DNA from: Mucilaginibacter celer
Lineage (GTDB): Bacteria; Bacteroidota; Bacteroidia; Sphingobacteriales; Sphingobacteriaceae
NCBI RefSeq assembly: GCF_003576455.2
Contig: NZ_CP032869.1
Coordinates: forward strand, 5,828,001-5,892,000
Reading direction: 5' to 3'
Length of the DNA stretch: 64,000 nt
The notes beneath the pieces are model-generated. The model was given only the letters and a program-made list of their open reading frames with translations. It ran no database searches and had not been told where the DNA came from. Position numbers and translations under genes: made by a program. Positions 44,083-52,673 of this stretch are shown piece by piece; positions within the stretch are counted from its first letter, which is position 1, and the number at the start of each line of letters is the position of its first letter.

Positions 44083-45315
44083 TTGAATAAAAAGAAAATA
44101 ATTAACGATCCGGTTTATGGGTTTATCACCATTCCAACCGAGCTGATCTTCGATTTGATAGCACACCCCTATTTTCAGCGGTTGCGGTATATTAAGCAAT
44201 TGGGCATGACACACCTGGTTTATCCCGGCGCATTGCATACCCGCTTTCATCACGCTTTAGGCGCCATGTACCTCATGGCTACCGCGCTGGAAACCCTGCG
44301 CGGAAAAGGGCACAACATCACCCACGAAGAAGAGGAAGCTGTAACCATAGCTATTTTATTGCATGATATAGGCCACGGCCCTTTCTCGCACGCTTTAGAA
44401 AATACCATTATTGACGGCATTGCGCATGAGGATATTTCGTCTATGCTGATGAACAAGCTTAACGAGGAGTTTGAAGGTAAGCTTACCATGGCTATCAGCA
44501 TTTTTAATGATACCTATCCGCGCAAGTTTTTACACCACCTGGTATCGAGCCAGCTGGATATGGACAGGCTGGATTATTTGAATCGCGACAGTTTCTTCAC
44601 CGGTGTATCCGAAGGGGTGATCAGCTCAGAGCGTATCATCAAAATGCTGAACGTGAAAGATGATCATGTGGTGGTTGACGAAAAAGGCATTTACTCGATA
44701 GAGAAATTTTTGATTGCCCGCCGCCTGATGTACTGGCAGGTGTATCTGCATAAAACCGTAATTGCAGGCGAGGAAGTGCTGACCAAAATATTTAAACGCG
44801 GCCGTAAGTTGATTGCCGATGGCGAAGAGCTTTTCGCTACACCCGCGTTGATGCACTTTTTAAAAAACCGCATCAGCCGGGATGCTTTTATGAACGAGGA
44901 TCATCATCTTGAAACTTTTGCCGGCCTGGATGATACCGATATCATGGCCTCGGTAAAAGTATGGGCCTCACACCCTGATTTTGTATTATCAACACTTTGC
45001 AAAAACCTGGTGCAGCGCAATTTATTCAGGGTTGATATTACTAACGAATGCCCGGATGAGGTTTTTGTGGAGCAATTGCGGCAGAAAGCAATCGAAAAAT
45101 ATGGTATTACTTATGATGATGCGGCTGCTTATTTTGTGTTCACCACATCTATCCGCAATAGCGCCTATAGCCCAGGCGATGGCAATATCGGCATCTTAAT
45201 GAAAAATGGCCACGTAAAAGATATTGCCGAGGCGAGCGATAACTCGAATTTAGTAGCATTGGCCAAAACGGTTAAGAAACACATATTGTGTTATAATAAG
45301 GAGTTGTTGAATTAA
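44083..45315 (+). CDS. HD-domain phosphohydrolase (dGTPase-like)
   Basis: Translation most likely starts at TTG 44083, giving MNKKKIINDPVYGFITIP, the conserved N-terminus I recall for this family. The HD metal site is RFHHALGAMYLM, then LLHDIGHGPFSHALE, and later HLVSSQLDMDRLDYLNRDS. Homologues hydrolyse dNTPs to nucleoside and triphosphate or act on related phosphates. At 410 residues the length is normal for the SAMHD1-like bacterial branch. It is followed by a REP element and then the lpx operon. Confidence 0.9.
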   Translation: MNKKKIINDPVYGFITIPTELIFDLIAHPYFQRLRYIKQLGMTHLVYPGALHTRFHHALGAMYLMATALETLRGKGHNITHEEEEAVTIAILLHDIGHGPFSHALENTIIDGIAHEDISSMLMNKLNEEFEGKLTMAISIFNDTYPRKFLHHLVSSQLDMDRLDYLNRDSFFTGVSEGVISSERIIKMLNVKDDHVVVDEKGIYSIEKFLIARRLMYWQVYLHKTVIAGEEVLTKIFKRGRKLIADGEELFATPALMHFLKNRISRDAFMNEDHHLETFAGLDDTDIMASVKVWASHPDFVLSTLCKNLVQRNLFRVDITNECPDEVFVEQLRQKAIEKYGITYDDAAAYFVFTTSIRNSAYSPGDGNIGILMKNGHVKDIAEASDNSNLVALAKTVKKHILCYNKELLN

Positions 45316-45326
45316 AATTAATGGAA

Positions 45327-45408
45327 CGTCATTGCGAGGAACGAAGCAATCGCACGCAGGCAGGTCCGCCCTGTATAGTTCGCGATTGCTTCGTACCTCG
45401 CAATGACG
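45327..45408. repeat. Palindromic repeat, GTCATTGCGAGG...CCTCGCAATGACG family
   Basis: CGTCATTGCGAGGAACGAAG and its near-perfect complement ending CGCAATGACG at 45408 flank a centre containing GCAGGCAGG and CCCTGTATAGTT. It begins 12 bp after the HD hydrolase stop. Confidence 0.9.
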
Positions 45409-45535
45409 GATGGAGGTTTGTTGGGATTTTGTGTAGGTAGAGCAGATCAAGCCCTCTCACAAATGAAGATACCATGAAAATCAAAACACTTTGAGTCTCA
45501 AAACTTTTTAACGCGTGTTCATAACTCATTAATAA

Positions 45536-45568
45536 TTTGTTGCTTCAATTTTAACATTATAAATTTGC
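45536..45568 (+). promoter_or_regulatory. Promoter with TTTG -33 and TAAATTTG -7 boxes at lpxD
   Basis: TTTG at 45536-45539 and TAAATTTG at 45561-45568 are spaced 21 bp, close to the Bacteroidota consensus. The -7 box ends only three bases before the lpxD ATG, so the transcript from it would be almost leaderless. Confidence 0.6.
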
Positions 45569-45571
45569 CCG

Positions 45572-46621
45572 ATGCAATTTAGTGCTCAAGATATAGCGAT
45601 GCTGCTTAACGGAACAGTTGAGGGTGATGCAGCAGTTACAGTAAACCAGCTGGCTAAAATAGAAGAGGCCGGCGAGAGCTGTCTTTCTTTTTTATCCAAC
45701 CCCAAGTACGAGCAGTATTTGTATACTACCAATGCTTCTATCGTAATTATTAATAATGGCCAGCAGTTAACCGGCCCGGTAAAGGCAACGCTGATCCGTG
45801 TGGAGAATGCCTACAGTGCGTTTACCCAGGTGTTGCAGCAATACAACTCATTCCGGCTTAACAAAAAAGGGATTGAGGAACCTAATTTTATCCATCCATC
45901 CGCACAGGTTGGTGCCGACCCATACATAGGCGCTTTTGCCTACATAGGCCAGGACGTAAAAATTGGTGATAACTGCAAAATCTATCCAAACGTAAACATT
46001 GGCGATAATGTAACACTTGGTAATAATGTTACCCTTTTTGCCGGCGTAACCGTTTATTTTGACTGTGTGATTGGTAATAACGTAACCATCCACTCGGGTA
46101 CGGTTATTGGCAGCGACGGCTTTGGATTTGCCCCTAACCCTGACGGAACTTACACCAAAATTGCCCAGATAGGCAATGTGGTGATTGAGGATGATGTTGA
46201 GGTAGGTGCCAATACGGCTATCGACAGGGCTACCATGGGTTCTACCATTATTCGTAAAGGTGCCAAAATTGATAACCTGGTACAGGTGGCGCATAATGTT
46301 GAGGTGGGTGTAAATACGGTAATTGCAGGGCAGGCAGGTATATCGGGCAGTACTAAAATTGGCGACAGGGTTGTAATCGGCGGGCAGGTTGGTATTGCCG
46401 GTCACCTGAGTATAGCTAACGGTACACAGTTTTCGGCACAAACGGGTATCAACAGTTCTATAACTGAAGAGGGTAAGGTATGGGGAGGTACTCCATATAT
46501 GCCATATAAAGATTACCTTCGTGCCCACGCTAAGTTGCGTAAACTGCCCGAGCTTGACCGCAGGGTTTACGAACTTGAAAAATTGATTGAAGAACTACGT
46601 AAAGGCAAAGCAGCAGAATAA
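45572..46621 (+). CDS. lpxD: UDP-3-O-acylglucosamine N-acyltransferase LpxD
   Basis: LpxD adds the N-linked hydroxyacyl chain in lipid A synthesis. The 349 residues start with the UDP-binding domain (MQFSAQDIAMLLNG..., SCLSFLSNPKYEQYL). They continue as left-handed beta-helix hexapeptide repeats (GDNCKIYPNVNIGDNVTLGNNV), with the catalytic-histidine region (QVAHNVEVGVNTVIAGQAGI). A C-terminal helix ends RVYELEKLIEELRKG. It is the first gene of lpxD-lpxC/fabZ-lpxA, with 21 bp to the next. Confidence 0.97.
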   Translation: MQFSAQDIAMLLNGTVEGDAAVTVNQLAKIEEAGESCLSFLSNPKYEQYLYTTNASIVIINNGQQLTGPVKATLIRVENAYSAFTQVLQQYNSFRLNKKGIEEPNFIHPSAQVGADPYIGAFAYIGQDVKIGDNCKIYPNVNIGDNVTLGNNVTLFAGVTVYFDCVIGNNVTIHSGTVIGSDGFGFAPNPDGTYTKIAQIGNVVIEDDVEVGANTAIDRATMGSTIIRKGAKIDNLVQVAHNVEVGVNTVIAGQAGISGSTKIGDRVVIGGQVGIAGHLSIANGTQFSAQTGINSSITEEGKVWGGTPYMPYKDYLRAHAKLRKLPELDRRVYELEKLIEELRKGKAAE

Positions 46622-46642
46622 CTGTAGCCTGTTAAATTAAAT

Positions 46643-48049
46643 ATGAACGTTAAACAAAGAACTATTAAAGCGCCGGTTTCGGTATCAGGAACAGGCTTGC
46701 ACACCGGTCAGCGGGTTACCATGACCTTTAACCCCGCCCCTGAAAACCACGGTTACAAATTCAGGAGGGTTGATATCCCCGGTTCGCCTATTATTGATGC
46801 CGACGTTGATAACGTAAGCGATACTTCGCGCGGAACATCTATCAGCCAGAACGGTGCTACGGTTAACACTGTTGAGCACGTGCTTGCGGCGTTGGTTGGC
46901 CTTGAGGTGGATAATGTGCTGATTGATATGGATGGTCCTGAAACCCCCATTATGGATGGCAGCTCGATACAATTTGTTGATGTAATTACCGAAACCGGCC
47001 TTGTTGAGCAGGATGCCGACCGCGAATATTACCATATCCCCTACAACATCCACTACTCTGAGCCCGACCGTAAGGTAGAGATGGTAGCTATGCCTTTGGA
47101 TGATTACCGCTTTACCTGCATGGTTGATTATAACTCGCAGGTGTTGGGTAGCCAGCATGCCAGTATCTCAACCATTGGCGAGTTTAAAAAGGAGATCGCT
47201 TCATGCCGTACCTTCTGCTTTTTGCATGAGCTGGAAATGCTGTTGAAGCACGACCTGATAAAAGGCGGCGATCTGAACAATGCCATCGTAGTTGTTGATA
47301 AAGATGTTGACCAGGAAGAATTAAACCACCTGGCCAAACTATTTAACCGTAAAGATATCAGCGTTGCCCCTCAAGGCATCCTGAACAATATCGAACTTCG
47401 CCACCAAAACGAGCCTGCACGTCACAAACTGCTTGACATGATAGGCGATCTGGCTTTGGTTGGCGTGCCTTTGAAAGGTCATATCATGGCTGCAAGGCCG
47501 GGCCACGCCGCTAACGTTGCTTTCGCTAAAAAGATCAAAGCTTTAATTAAAAAAGAAAAAAGCCGCAAGCAGGTAAAAACTTACGACCTGAACGCCAAAC
47601 CGCTTTTTGATACGGTTGATATCATGGGGATGCTACCCCACCGTCAGCCATTCCTGATGATCGATAAGATATTGGAACTTACCAAAAGCCACGTTGTGGG
47701 AGCCAAAAACGTAACCATTAACGAGGAGTTTTTTAAGGGCCACTTCCCTGGAGCACCGATATTTCCGGGTGTGTTGCAGATTGAAGGTATGGTGCAAACC
47801 GGCGGTATCCTGGTATTGAATACCGTTCCCGATCCGCAAAATTACCTTACCCTGTTCCTGAAAATTGAGAACGCACGCTTTAAAAGCAAGGTAGTACCCG
47901 GCGATACTATTATTTACGTGTGCGACCTTACCGCCCCTATCCGCCGCGGCATCGCGACAATGAAAGGTGTAGGCATGGTAGGCGACCGTATTGTTGTTGA
48001 AGCCGAACTGATGGCCCAAATTGTAAAAGTAAAAGAAACAGAAGCATGA
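46643..48049 (+). CDS. lpxC-fabZ: Bifunctional LpxC deacetylase / FabZ dehydratase
   Basis: Residues 1 to about 300 are LpxC (KAPVSVSGTGLHTG, TVEHVLAALVGLEVDNV, GDLALVGVPLKGHIMAARPGHAAN), the zinc deacetylase committing UDP-acyl-GlcNAc to lipid A. Residues about 315-468 are FabZ (MGMLPHRQPFLMIDKILEL, GHFPGAPIFPGVLQIEGMVQ), the hydroxyacyl-ACP dehydratase. The fusion is typical of Bacteroidota and couples fatty-acid and lipid A flux. It overlaps lpxA by ATGA. Confidence 0.97.
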   Translation: MNVKQRTIKAPVSVSGTGLHTGQRVTMTFNPAPENHGYKFRRVDIPGSPIIDADVDNVSDTSRGTSISQNGATVNTVEHVLAALVGLEVDNVLIDMDGPETPIMDGSSIQFVDVITETGLVEQDADREYYHIPYNIHYSEPDRKVEMVAMPLDDYRFTCMVDYNSQVLGSQHASISTIGEFKKEIASCRTFCFLHELEMLLKHDLIKGGDLNNAIVVVDKDVDQEELNHLAKLFNRKDISVAPQGILNNIELRHQNEPARHKLLDMIGDLALVGVPLKGHIMAARPGHAANVAFAKKIKALIKKEKSRKQVKTYDLNAKPLFDTVDIMGMLPHRQPFLMIDKILELTKSHVVGAKNVTINEEFFKGHFPGAPIFPGVLQIEGMVQTGGILVLNTVPDPQNYLTLFLKIENARFKSKVVPGDTIIYVCDLTAPIRRGIATMKGVGMVGDRIVVEAELMAQIVKVKETEA

Positions 48050-48831
48050 TCCAGCCTTTAGCATACATACACCCACAGGCCAAAATAGCCGATAACGTGG
48101 TAATTGAGCCTTTCGTAACCATCCACAAGGATGTTGAAATTGGCGAAGGCACCTGGATCGGCTCCAACTCGGTAATTATGGATGGTGCCCGCATCGGTAA
48201 AAACTGCCGGATCTTCCCCGGCGCGGTAGTATCTGCCCCGCCGCAGGATCTGAAATATAAAGGCGAGCAAAGCACCGTAACCATTGGCGATAACACCACC
48301 ATCCGCGAATGCGTAACCCTTAACCGCGGTACCGCCCTCGATAAGAATACTACCACCATTGGCAGCAACTGCCTGCTGATGGCCTACGTACACGTAGCGC
48401 ACGATTGTGTTATCGGTAACAACGTTATCGTAGCCAACGCTGTACAGCTGGCTGGTCACATTACAGTTTATGATTATGCTTTTATCGGCGGTTCATCTGC
48501 AGTACACCAGTTTGTAGAAATTGGCGCACACAGCATGATCTCGGGCGGTTCGCTGGTACGTAAGGATGTGCCTCCTTATACCAAGGCTGGCAGGGAACCA
48601 TTATCATACGTAGGTATTAACTCGGTAGGTTTGCGCCGCCGTGGCTTTTCTGCTGCAACCATTGCCGAGATCCAGGAGATTTACCGTATTATCTTCTTAA
48701 AAAAGTACAACGTAACCAAAGCCCTCGATATCATTGAAGCCGAGTTTACCCCAAGCGAAGAACGCGATGAGATCATCAACTTCCTCCAAAACTCGCAACG
48801 CGGTATCATGAAAGGGTTTGGGAATACCTGA
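48046..48831 (+). CDS. lpxA: UDP-N-acetylglucosamine acyltransferase LpxA
   Basis: This is the first step of lipid A synthesis, O-acylating UDP-GlcNAc. The 261 residues show the beta-helix (IHPQAKIADNVVIEPFVTIH), the catalytic-histidine region MAYVHVAHDCVIGNNVI, SSAVHQFVEIGAHSMISGGS and the C-terminal helical cap (IQEIYRIIFLKKYNVTKALDII). Its start overlaps the stop of lpxC-fabZ, so translation is coupled. A repeat starts four bases after the stop. Confidence 0.97.
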   Translation: MIQPLAYIHPQAKIADNVVIEPFVTIHKDVEIGEGTWIGSNSVIMDGARIGKNCRIFPGAVVSAPPQDLKYKGEQSTVTIGDNTTIRECVTLNRGTALDKNTTTIGSNCLLMAYVHVAHDCVIGNNVIVANAVQLAGHITVYDYAFIGGSSAVHQFVEIGAHSMISGGSLVRKDVPPYTKAGREPLSYVGINSVGLRRRGFSAATIAEIQEIYRIIFLKKYNVTKALDIIEAEFTPSEERDEIINFLQNSQRGIMKGFGNT

Positions 48832-48834
48832 TAG

Positions 48835-48945
48835 TGTCTGAATCAGAATTTACAGGATTTTAGAATTTTCAGAATCCTGTAAGTTCTGATCTTGCTCTTT
48901 TCAATTCTGTTAATTCTCCCATTCTGAAAATTCTGATTCAGACAA
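48835..48945. repeat. Dispersed TGTCTGAATCAGAATTT...TTCAGACAA repeat
   Basis: The left arm TGTCTGAATCAGAATTTACA begins at 48835 and the right arm TGAAAATTCTGATTCAGACAA ends at 48945. The copy fills almost the entire gap between lpxA and the ABC ATPase gene, whose start codon is four bases further on. Confidence 0.85.
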
Positions 48946-48949
48946 ATAT

Positions 48950-49573
48950 ATGTTGACCATCACCCTCCAAAACATCGGCCGCCGCTTTAACCGCGACTGG
49001 ATTTTTAAAGGGGTAGATTACACTTTTACTTCCGGACAATCGTACGCCATCCTCGGCCATAACGGCTCCGGAAAGTCAACCCTGTTGCAGGTTTTAAATG
49101 GCAGCCTTTCCCCTTCTGCAGGTAAAATTGAATTTGCCGATAACGGAACCGCTATTGAAATTGATAAGGTATTTAATTATCTGAGCCTTGCCGCACCTTA
49201 TTTGGAGTTGATAGAAGAGTTTACACTGAGCGAAATGATCGATTTCCACTTCAAGTTTAAAAGCTTTAAATCGGGGATGGATAAAGAGCAACTCATAGCT
49301 TTGCTAAACCTGCCTAAAAGCACCAATAAGCTTATCAAATATTTCTCATCCGGCATGAAACAGCGCCTTAAACTGGCTCTGGCTTTTTGTGCCGATACCC
49401 CTATGCTGATGCTGGACGAGCCAACATCCAACCTCGATACCCAGGGCGTTGATTGGTACCTTAGTTTGGTACAACAATTTGCGGAAGGGCGTTTAACCAT
49501 TGTATGCTCTAACCAGGAGCATGAGTATGGTTTTTGTGAGCATAGGTTGAGCATTGTGGATTATAAAGGTTAG
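48950..49573 (+). CDS. ABC-transporter ATP-binding protein
   Basis: The 207-residue ATPase has Walker A GHNGSGKST (36-44), a Q-loop region, the signature FSSGMKQR (LSGGQ-like), Walker B and D-loop LMLDEPTSNLD, and a degenerate H-loop (CSNQEHEYGF). No permease gene is adjacent, so the transported substrate is unknown. It follows the lpx operon after a repeat, so a link with envelope lipid export is possible but not shown. Its stop codon lies inside the left arm of a composite repeat element. Confidence 0.9.
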   Translation: MLTITLQNIGRRFNRDWIFKGVDYTFTSGQSYAILGHNGSGKSTLLQVLNGSLSPSAGKIEFADNGTAIEIDKVFNYLSLAAPYLELIEEFTLSEMIDFHFKFKSFKSGMDKEQLIALLNLPKSTNKLIKYFSSGMKQRLKLALAFCADTPMLMLDEPTSNLDTQGVDWYLSLVQQFAEGRLTIVCSNQEHEYGFCEHRLSIVDYKG

Positions 49574-49941
49574 TGAGTGGTTGATTGAGTTGATTAGGTG
49601 AGTGGTTGAGGTTCGATGAGAATGGCTGGCTTGCACAGTTCAATTACGAGGCACCTACGGAGCCAAGACAATGTCGTTAGTTTTGCTATAAACACGATAC
49701 TCCTACGGAGTTGGATTTTATGCAATATCATACCCCATAGGGGTGCCGTGTTTATAGAAAACCCAGCCATAAACAAAACGGCTCCATAGGAGCCTCGTGT
49801 AAACAACTGATAGGTTTTGAATAGAAAAAGGCGCCATTAAAATTCCAAAAATTCTTTAATCCGATAAATTTCGGTTCAGAAAAACCGCTGATCCAACAAC
49901 CCAACCATTCACTTAATCAACCCAATCAACCACTCACTAAC
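49569..49941. repeat. Composite inverted-repeat element overlapping a stop codon
   Basis: The outer arms (49569-49611 and 49902-49941) match in about 37 of 40 positions and contain AGTGAGTGGTTGATTG. A second, inner inverted pair is ACGAGGCACCTACGGAGCC at 49646-49664 and GGCTCCATAGGAGCCTCGT at 49780-49798. A third lies inside that: CTATAAACACGATACTCCTA with its partner around ACCCCATAGGGGTGCCGTGT. No protein is encoded. The left arm includes the last codons and stop of the ABC ATPase gene. Confidence 0.8.
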
Positions 49942-49971
49942 CCCCAAATCAACCATTCACCCACATAACTA

Positions 49972-50003
49972 CTTGTTTCTTTGCACTTAAGTAACTAAGT
50001 TTG
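49972..50003 (+). promoter_or_regulatory. Promoter of efp
   Basis: CTTG near 49972-49975 and TAAGTTTG at 49996-50003 are spaced 20 bp and match the Bacteroidota -33/-7 pattern. The leader to the efp ATG would be about 11 nt. Confidence 0.5.
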
Positions 50004-50020
50004 CGCCTCAATATAATTTT

Positions 50021-50581
50021 ATGGCTAAGGCATCAGACGTTAAAAACGGAAATATACTTCGCTTCAACGGCGAATTAATTCAGGTTGAAGAGTTTATACA
50101 CCGTACCCCGGGCAACTTGCGCGCATTTTACCAGGCCCGTATGCGCAATGTGAAAACAGGTAAACTGGTTGAATACCGTTTCCGTACCGACGAAGAGGTT
50201 GATATTGCCCGCGTTGAAACTAACGATTACCAATATTTGTACGACGAAGGTGATTCATTAGTAGTAATGGATAACACCACATACGATCAGCACAACGTAC
50301 CAAAATCATTATTTGGCCCGGCAGTAAAATTCCTGAAAGAAGGAATGAACGTGATCGTAGCTTTTGAAAGCGATGAGCCTATTATGGGTTCAATCCCAGG
50401 CTCGGCCGAATTAGAGGTTACTTACACCGAGCCTGCTGTTAAAGGCGATACCTCAAGCGGTGCGCTTAAAGCTGCAACCCTCGAAACAGGTGCCGAGATC
50501 CGTGTACCATTGTTCATCAATATCGGCGACAAAATTAAAGTAGATACCGCGTCAGGCTCATACGTAGAGCGCGCGAAATAA
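50021..50581 (+). CDS. efp: Elongation factor P
   Basis: EF-P relieves ribosome stalling at polyproline. The 186 residues show the KOW-like domain I, then two OB domains ending GDKIKVDTASGSYVERAK. The functional loop reads HRTPGNLRAFYQARM; aligning PGNLRAF with E. coli PGKGQAF puts Asn32 where the modified Lys34 would be. The tip is therefore neither Lys nor Arg, and modification by EpmA or EarP type enzymes is not expected. The gene has its own promoter and a strong terminator. Confidence 0.96.
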   Translation: MAKASDVKNGNILRFNGELIQVEEFIHRTPGNLRAFYQARMRNVKTGKLVEYRFRTDEEVDIARVETNDYQYLYDEGDSLVVMDNTTYDQHNVPKSLFGPAVKFLKEGMNVIVAFESDEPIMGSIPGSAELEVTYTEPAVKGDTSSGALKAATLETGAEIRVPLFINIGDKIKVDTASGSYVERAK

Positions 50582-50619
50582 GCCCCGCGCCCCTCCCCTG
50601 ATAGGGAGGAAAGGTTCAT

Positions 50620-50661
50620 AAAAAGAAAGAGGTTTTCGTGAGCGAAAACCTCTTTCTTTTT
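50620..50661. terminator. Strong bidirectional terminator between efp and hisS
   Basis: AAAAAGAAAGAGGTTTTCG and CGAAAACCTCTTTCTTTTT form a perfect 19-bp stem with a TGAG loop. A similar hairpin occurs at 52674-52710 on the other side of hisS. Confidence 0.92.
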
Positions 50662-50728
50662 ATATCTCCTACCGCTGCTACGCGTTAAAAAATCAAATCA
50701 TAATAAGCATACAGCTGGGCGCCTCAAA

Positions 50729-50800
50729 TAATCAGTGTAATCATAACTCAATCGGTGTAATCCCAAAAGAAAAAATCAGCGAAATCAACGTAATCACTCC
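50729..50800. repeat. AATCGGTGTAATC / AATCAGCGAAATCAACG repeat
   Basis: Units AATCAGTGTAATC, AATCGGTGTAATCCC and AATCAGCGAAATCAACGTAA match those at 27090-27170. The repeat ends directly at the hisS stop codon. Confidence 0.65.
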
Positions 50801-50803
50801 AAA

Positions 50804-52579
50804 TCAACGGTTCAGTTTCTCCACTATCTCATCCGCCGTCAGTTTCTCCTGCTCCCCGCTGGTCATATCTTTAAAGCTCAACAATCCACTCTGCATTTCA
50901 TCGGCGCCAATCACAACCACATAAGGGATGTTTTTATTATTGGCGTACTCCATTTGTTTTTTAATCTTGGCCCCGGCAGGATAGAGTTCCGCGTTAATAT
51001 TGTTGCGGCGTAACTGCATTAGTAGAGGCAGTGCATAAAGCTCACCCCCTTTATCAAAATTACAGATCAGTACCTTGGTGGTTTGGTTACTATCGGCAGG
51101 GAAAAGGTTAAGCTCTTCCAGTACATCATAAATCCTATCGGCACCAAAAGAGATCCCTGCACCGGTTAGGCCTTTTAAACCGAACATGCCGGTAAGGTCA
51201 TCATAACGGCCACCGCCGCCAATGCTACCCATATTTACCTCGTTGGTTTTAACCTCGAATATGGCACCGGTATAGTAGTTTAAGCCACGGGCAAGGGTAA
51301 TATCCAGTTCCAGTTTGGCGGTTTGCAGCGGACAGCGTTCAATATAGCCGAAAACGGTTTCTATCTCGTCGCAACCTTTTAAGCCGATTTCTGATGATGC
51401 CAAAGCTTCGCGCAGGCTGGCCAGCTTTTCAACATTGTTTCCTTCAAGCAGGATAACAGGTTTTAATTTGTCGATATCGGCATCAGTAAAACCTTTTTCA
51501 AGCAGCTCTTTTATTACGCCATCCAAGCCAATTTTATCCAGCTTATCTATCGCTACAGTCAAATCAATAATGTTATCAGCTTTGTTTATAACTTGCGCAA
51601 TTCCTGATAGTATTTTTCTATTATTGATTTTTATGCTGAAATCTTTAAGGCCGAGCTTGGTTAAAGCTTCATCATAAATCATCACAAATTCAGCCTCATT
51701 CAATAACGAATCAGAACCAACTACATCGGCATCGCATTGGTAAAACTCGCGATAACGGCCTCGTTGAGGACGATCTGCGCGCCAAACCGGCTGCACCTGG
51801 AAGCGCTTGAACGGGAAGGTGATCTCGTTTTGGTGTTGTACAACGTAGCGCGCGAAGGGCACGGTAAGGTCGTAACGGAGGGCTTTTTTAGATATATTGG
51901 GAGATAATTTAGAAGGCGATAAACTTTTTTTAATCAATATTTCAAAATTGATAAGTCGTTCTAAAGTGGAGTTTGTTTTGATTAGAAATTTAAACCCCTT
52001 AAGAATCTCAGAATATCTTTCATTCGGATTATTGATTGATAAATAATATCTAAATCGGTTTTTATATGGTTTAAATTTTTCCGCATCACCCTTGTTAAAT
52101 AGGTATTTCACAAAAGCATTTTTGATGAAAAAGAAATATTGAGGGGGACTGCTTATTTCTGTGTTGAATAGATTAGATTTTAAAAACCAAGGTAAATCCT
52201 CTTTAATTTCTAAGTCGCTTTTACTTATTATAACATTATCGAGATAAGCAATTTGCTCCGAAAATTCTTCAGCGAGTTTCAAAAAGGTTTCCTTTACCTC
52301 ACTTTCAACAGGCGTGTTTTGATAGTCTTCGATCAGCTTATTTGTAATCCCTGAAGTGTATTCTCCCGATTCCAAGACCTTAAATATTAATCTATCTCCC
52401 TCTTCGCCATATTTACCCATTAGAGTATCGAAGTTTTCCATAGTCGGCGTTTCTATTTGCTGATAGCCGTATTTGCGGAAAACAGATTTGATCGTATCGA
52501 AAATATAGTTGCGTTTCACCATTTCAGCAGGTGAAAAATCGCGGGTGCCTTTGGGTACAGATGGTTTAATGGATGCCAT
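50804..52579 (-). CDS. hisS: Histidyl-tRNA synthetase with large in-frame insertion
   Basis: The start at 52579 (MASIKPSVPKGTRDFSPAEM) is the conserved HisRS N-terminus; an extension to 52720 runs through repeats. Class II motif 1 region (about 20-75), motif 2 FKRFQVQPVWRADRPQRGRYREF, histidine-specific LARGLNYYTGAIFEV, motif 3 GAGISFGADRIYDVL and the C-terminal anticodon domain are all present, so the enzyme should charge tRNA-His. The length of about 591 residues exceeds the usual 420-460. The excess lies at residues 75-229, between ESGEY and SKKALRYDL, where relatives have a short loop. The frame is intact. Confidence 0.93.
   Translation of the reverse strand: MASIKPSVPKGTRDFSPAEMVKRNYIFDTIKSVFRKYGYQQIETPTMENFDTLMGKYGEEGDRLIFKVLESGEYTSGITNKLIEDYQNTPVESEVKETFLKLAEEFSEQIAYLDNVIISKSDLEIKEDLPWFLKSNLFNTEISSPPQYFFFIKNAFVKYLFNKGDAEKFKPYKNRFRYYLSINNPNERYSEILKGFKFLIKTNSTLERLINFEILIKKSLSPSKLSPNISKKALRYDLTVPFARYVVQHQNEITFPFKRFQVQPVWRADRPQRGRYREFYQCDADVVGSDSLLNEAEFVMIYDEALTKLGLKDFSIKINNRKILSGIAQVINKADNIIDLTVAIDKLDKIGLDGVIKELLEKGFTDADIDKLKPVILLEGNNVEKLASLREALASSEIGLKGCDEIETVFGYIERCPLQTAKLELDITLARGLNYYTGAIFEVKTNEVNMGSIGGGGRYDDLTGMFGLKGLTGAGISFGADRIYDVLEELNLFPADSNQTTKVLICNFDKGGELYALPLLMQLRRNNINAELYPAGAKIKKQMEYANNKNIPYVVVIGADEMQSGLLSFKDMTSGEQEKLTADEIVEKLNR
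51893..52357 (-). other. Low-GC in-frame insertion segment within hisS
   Basis: About 155 codons encode a Lys/Phe/Asn/Ile-rich, helix-prone segment (for example PPQYFFFIKNAFVKYLF and RYSEILKGFKFLIKT). Hand counts give 29 G+C in 120 bases at 51961-52080, against 66 in 120 bases at 51721-51840 in the motif 2 coding part. There are no intein splice residues and no stop. I do not recognise the domain. The composition suggests acquisition from elsewhere or very different selection. Confidence 0.75.
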
Positions 52580-52673
52580 GCGGCAAATGTACAAAAAAGC
52601 GGGGTATGCTTGTTTGGCATGGTGATTACTTTGCATGTGAGCCACAAGCCACAGGCTTGCGGCAGCGATTAAC

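Noticed and set aside
45848-46528. 226-codon minus-strand frame opposite lpxD
   Set aside because: It mirrors the hexapeptide repeat pattern of lpxD on the other strand and is not independent coding.
51893-52357. Intein in hisS
   Set aside because: There is no Cys/Ser at the upstream junction within a splice-like block and no His-Asn followed by Cys/Ser/Thr at the downstream end.
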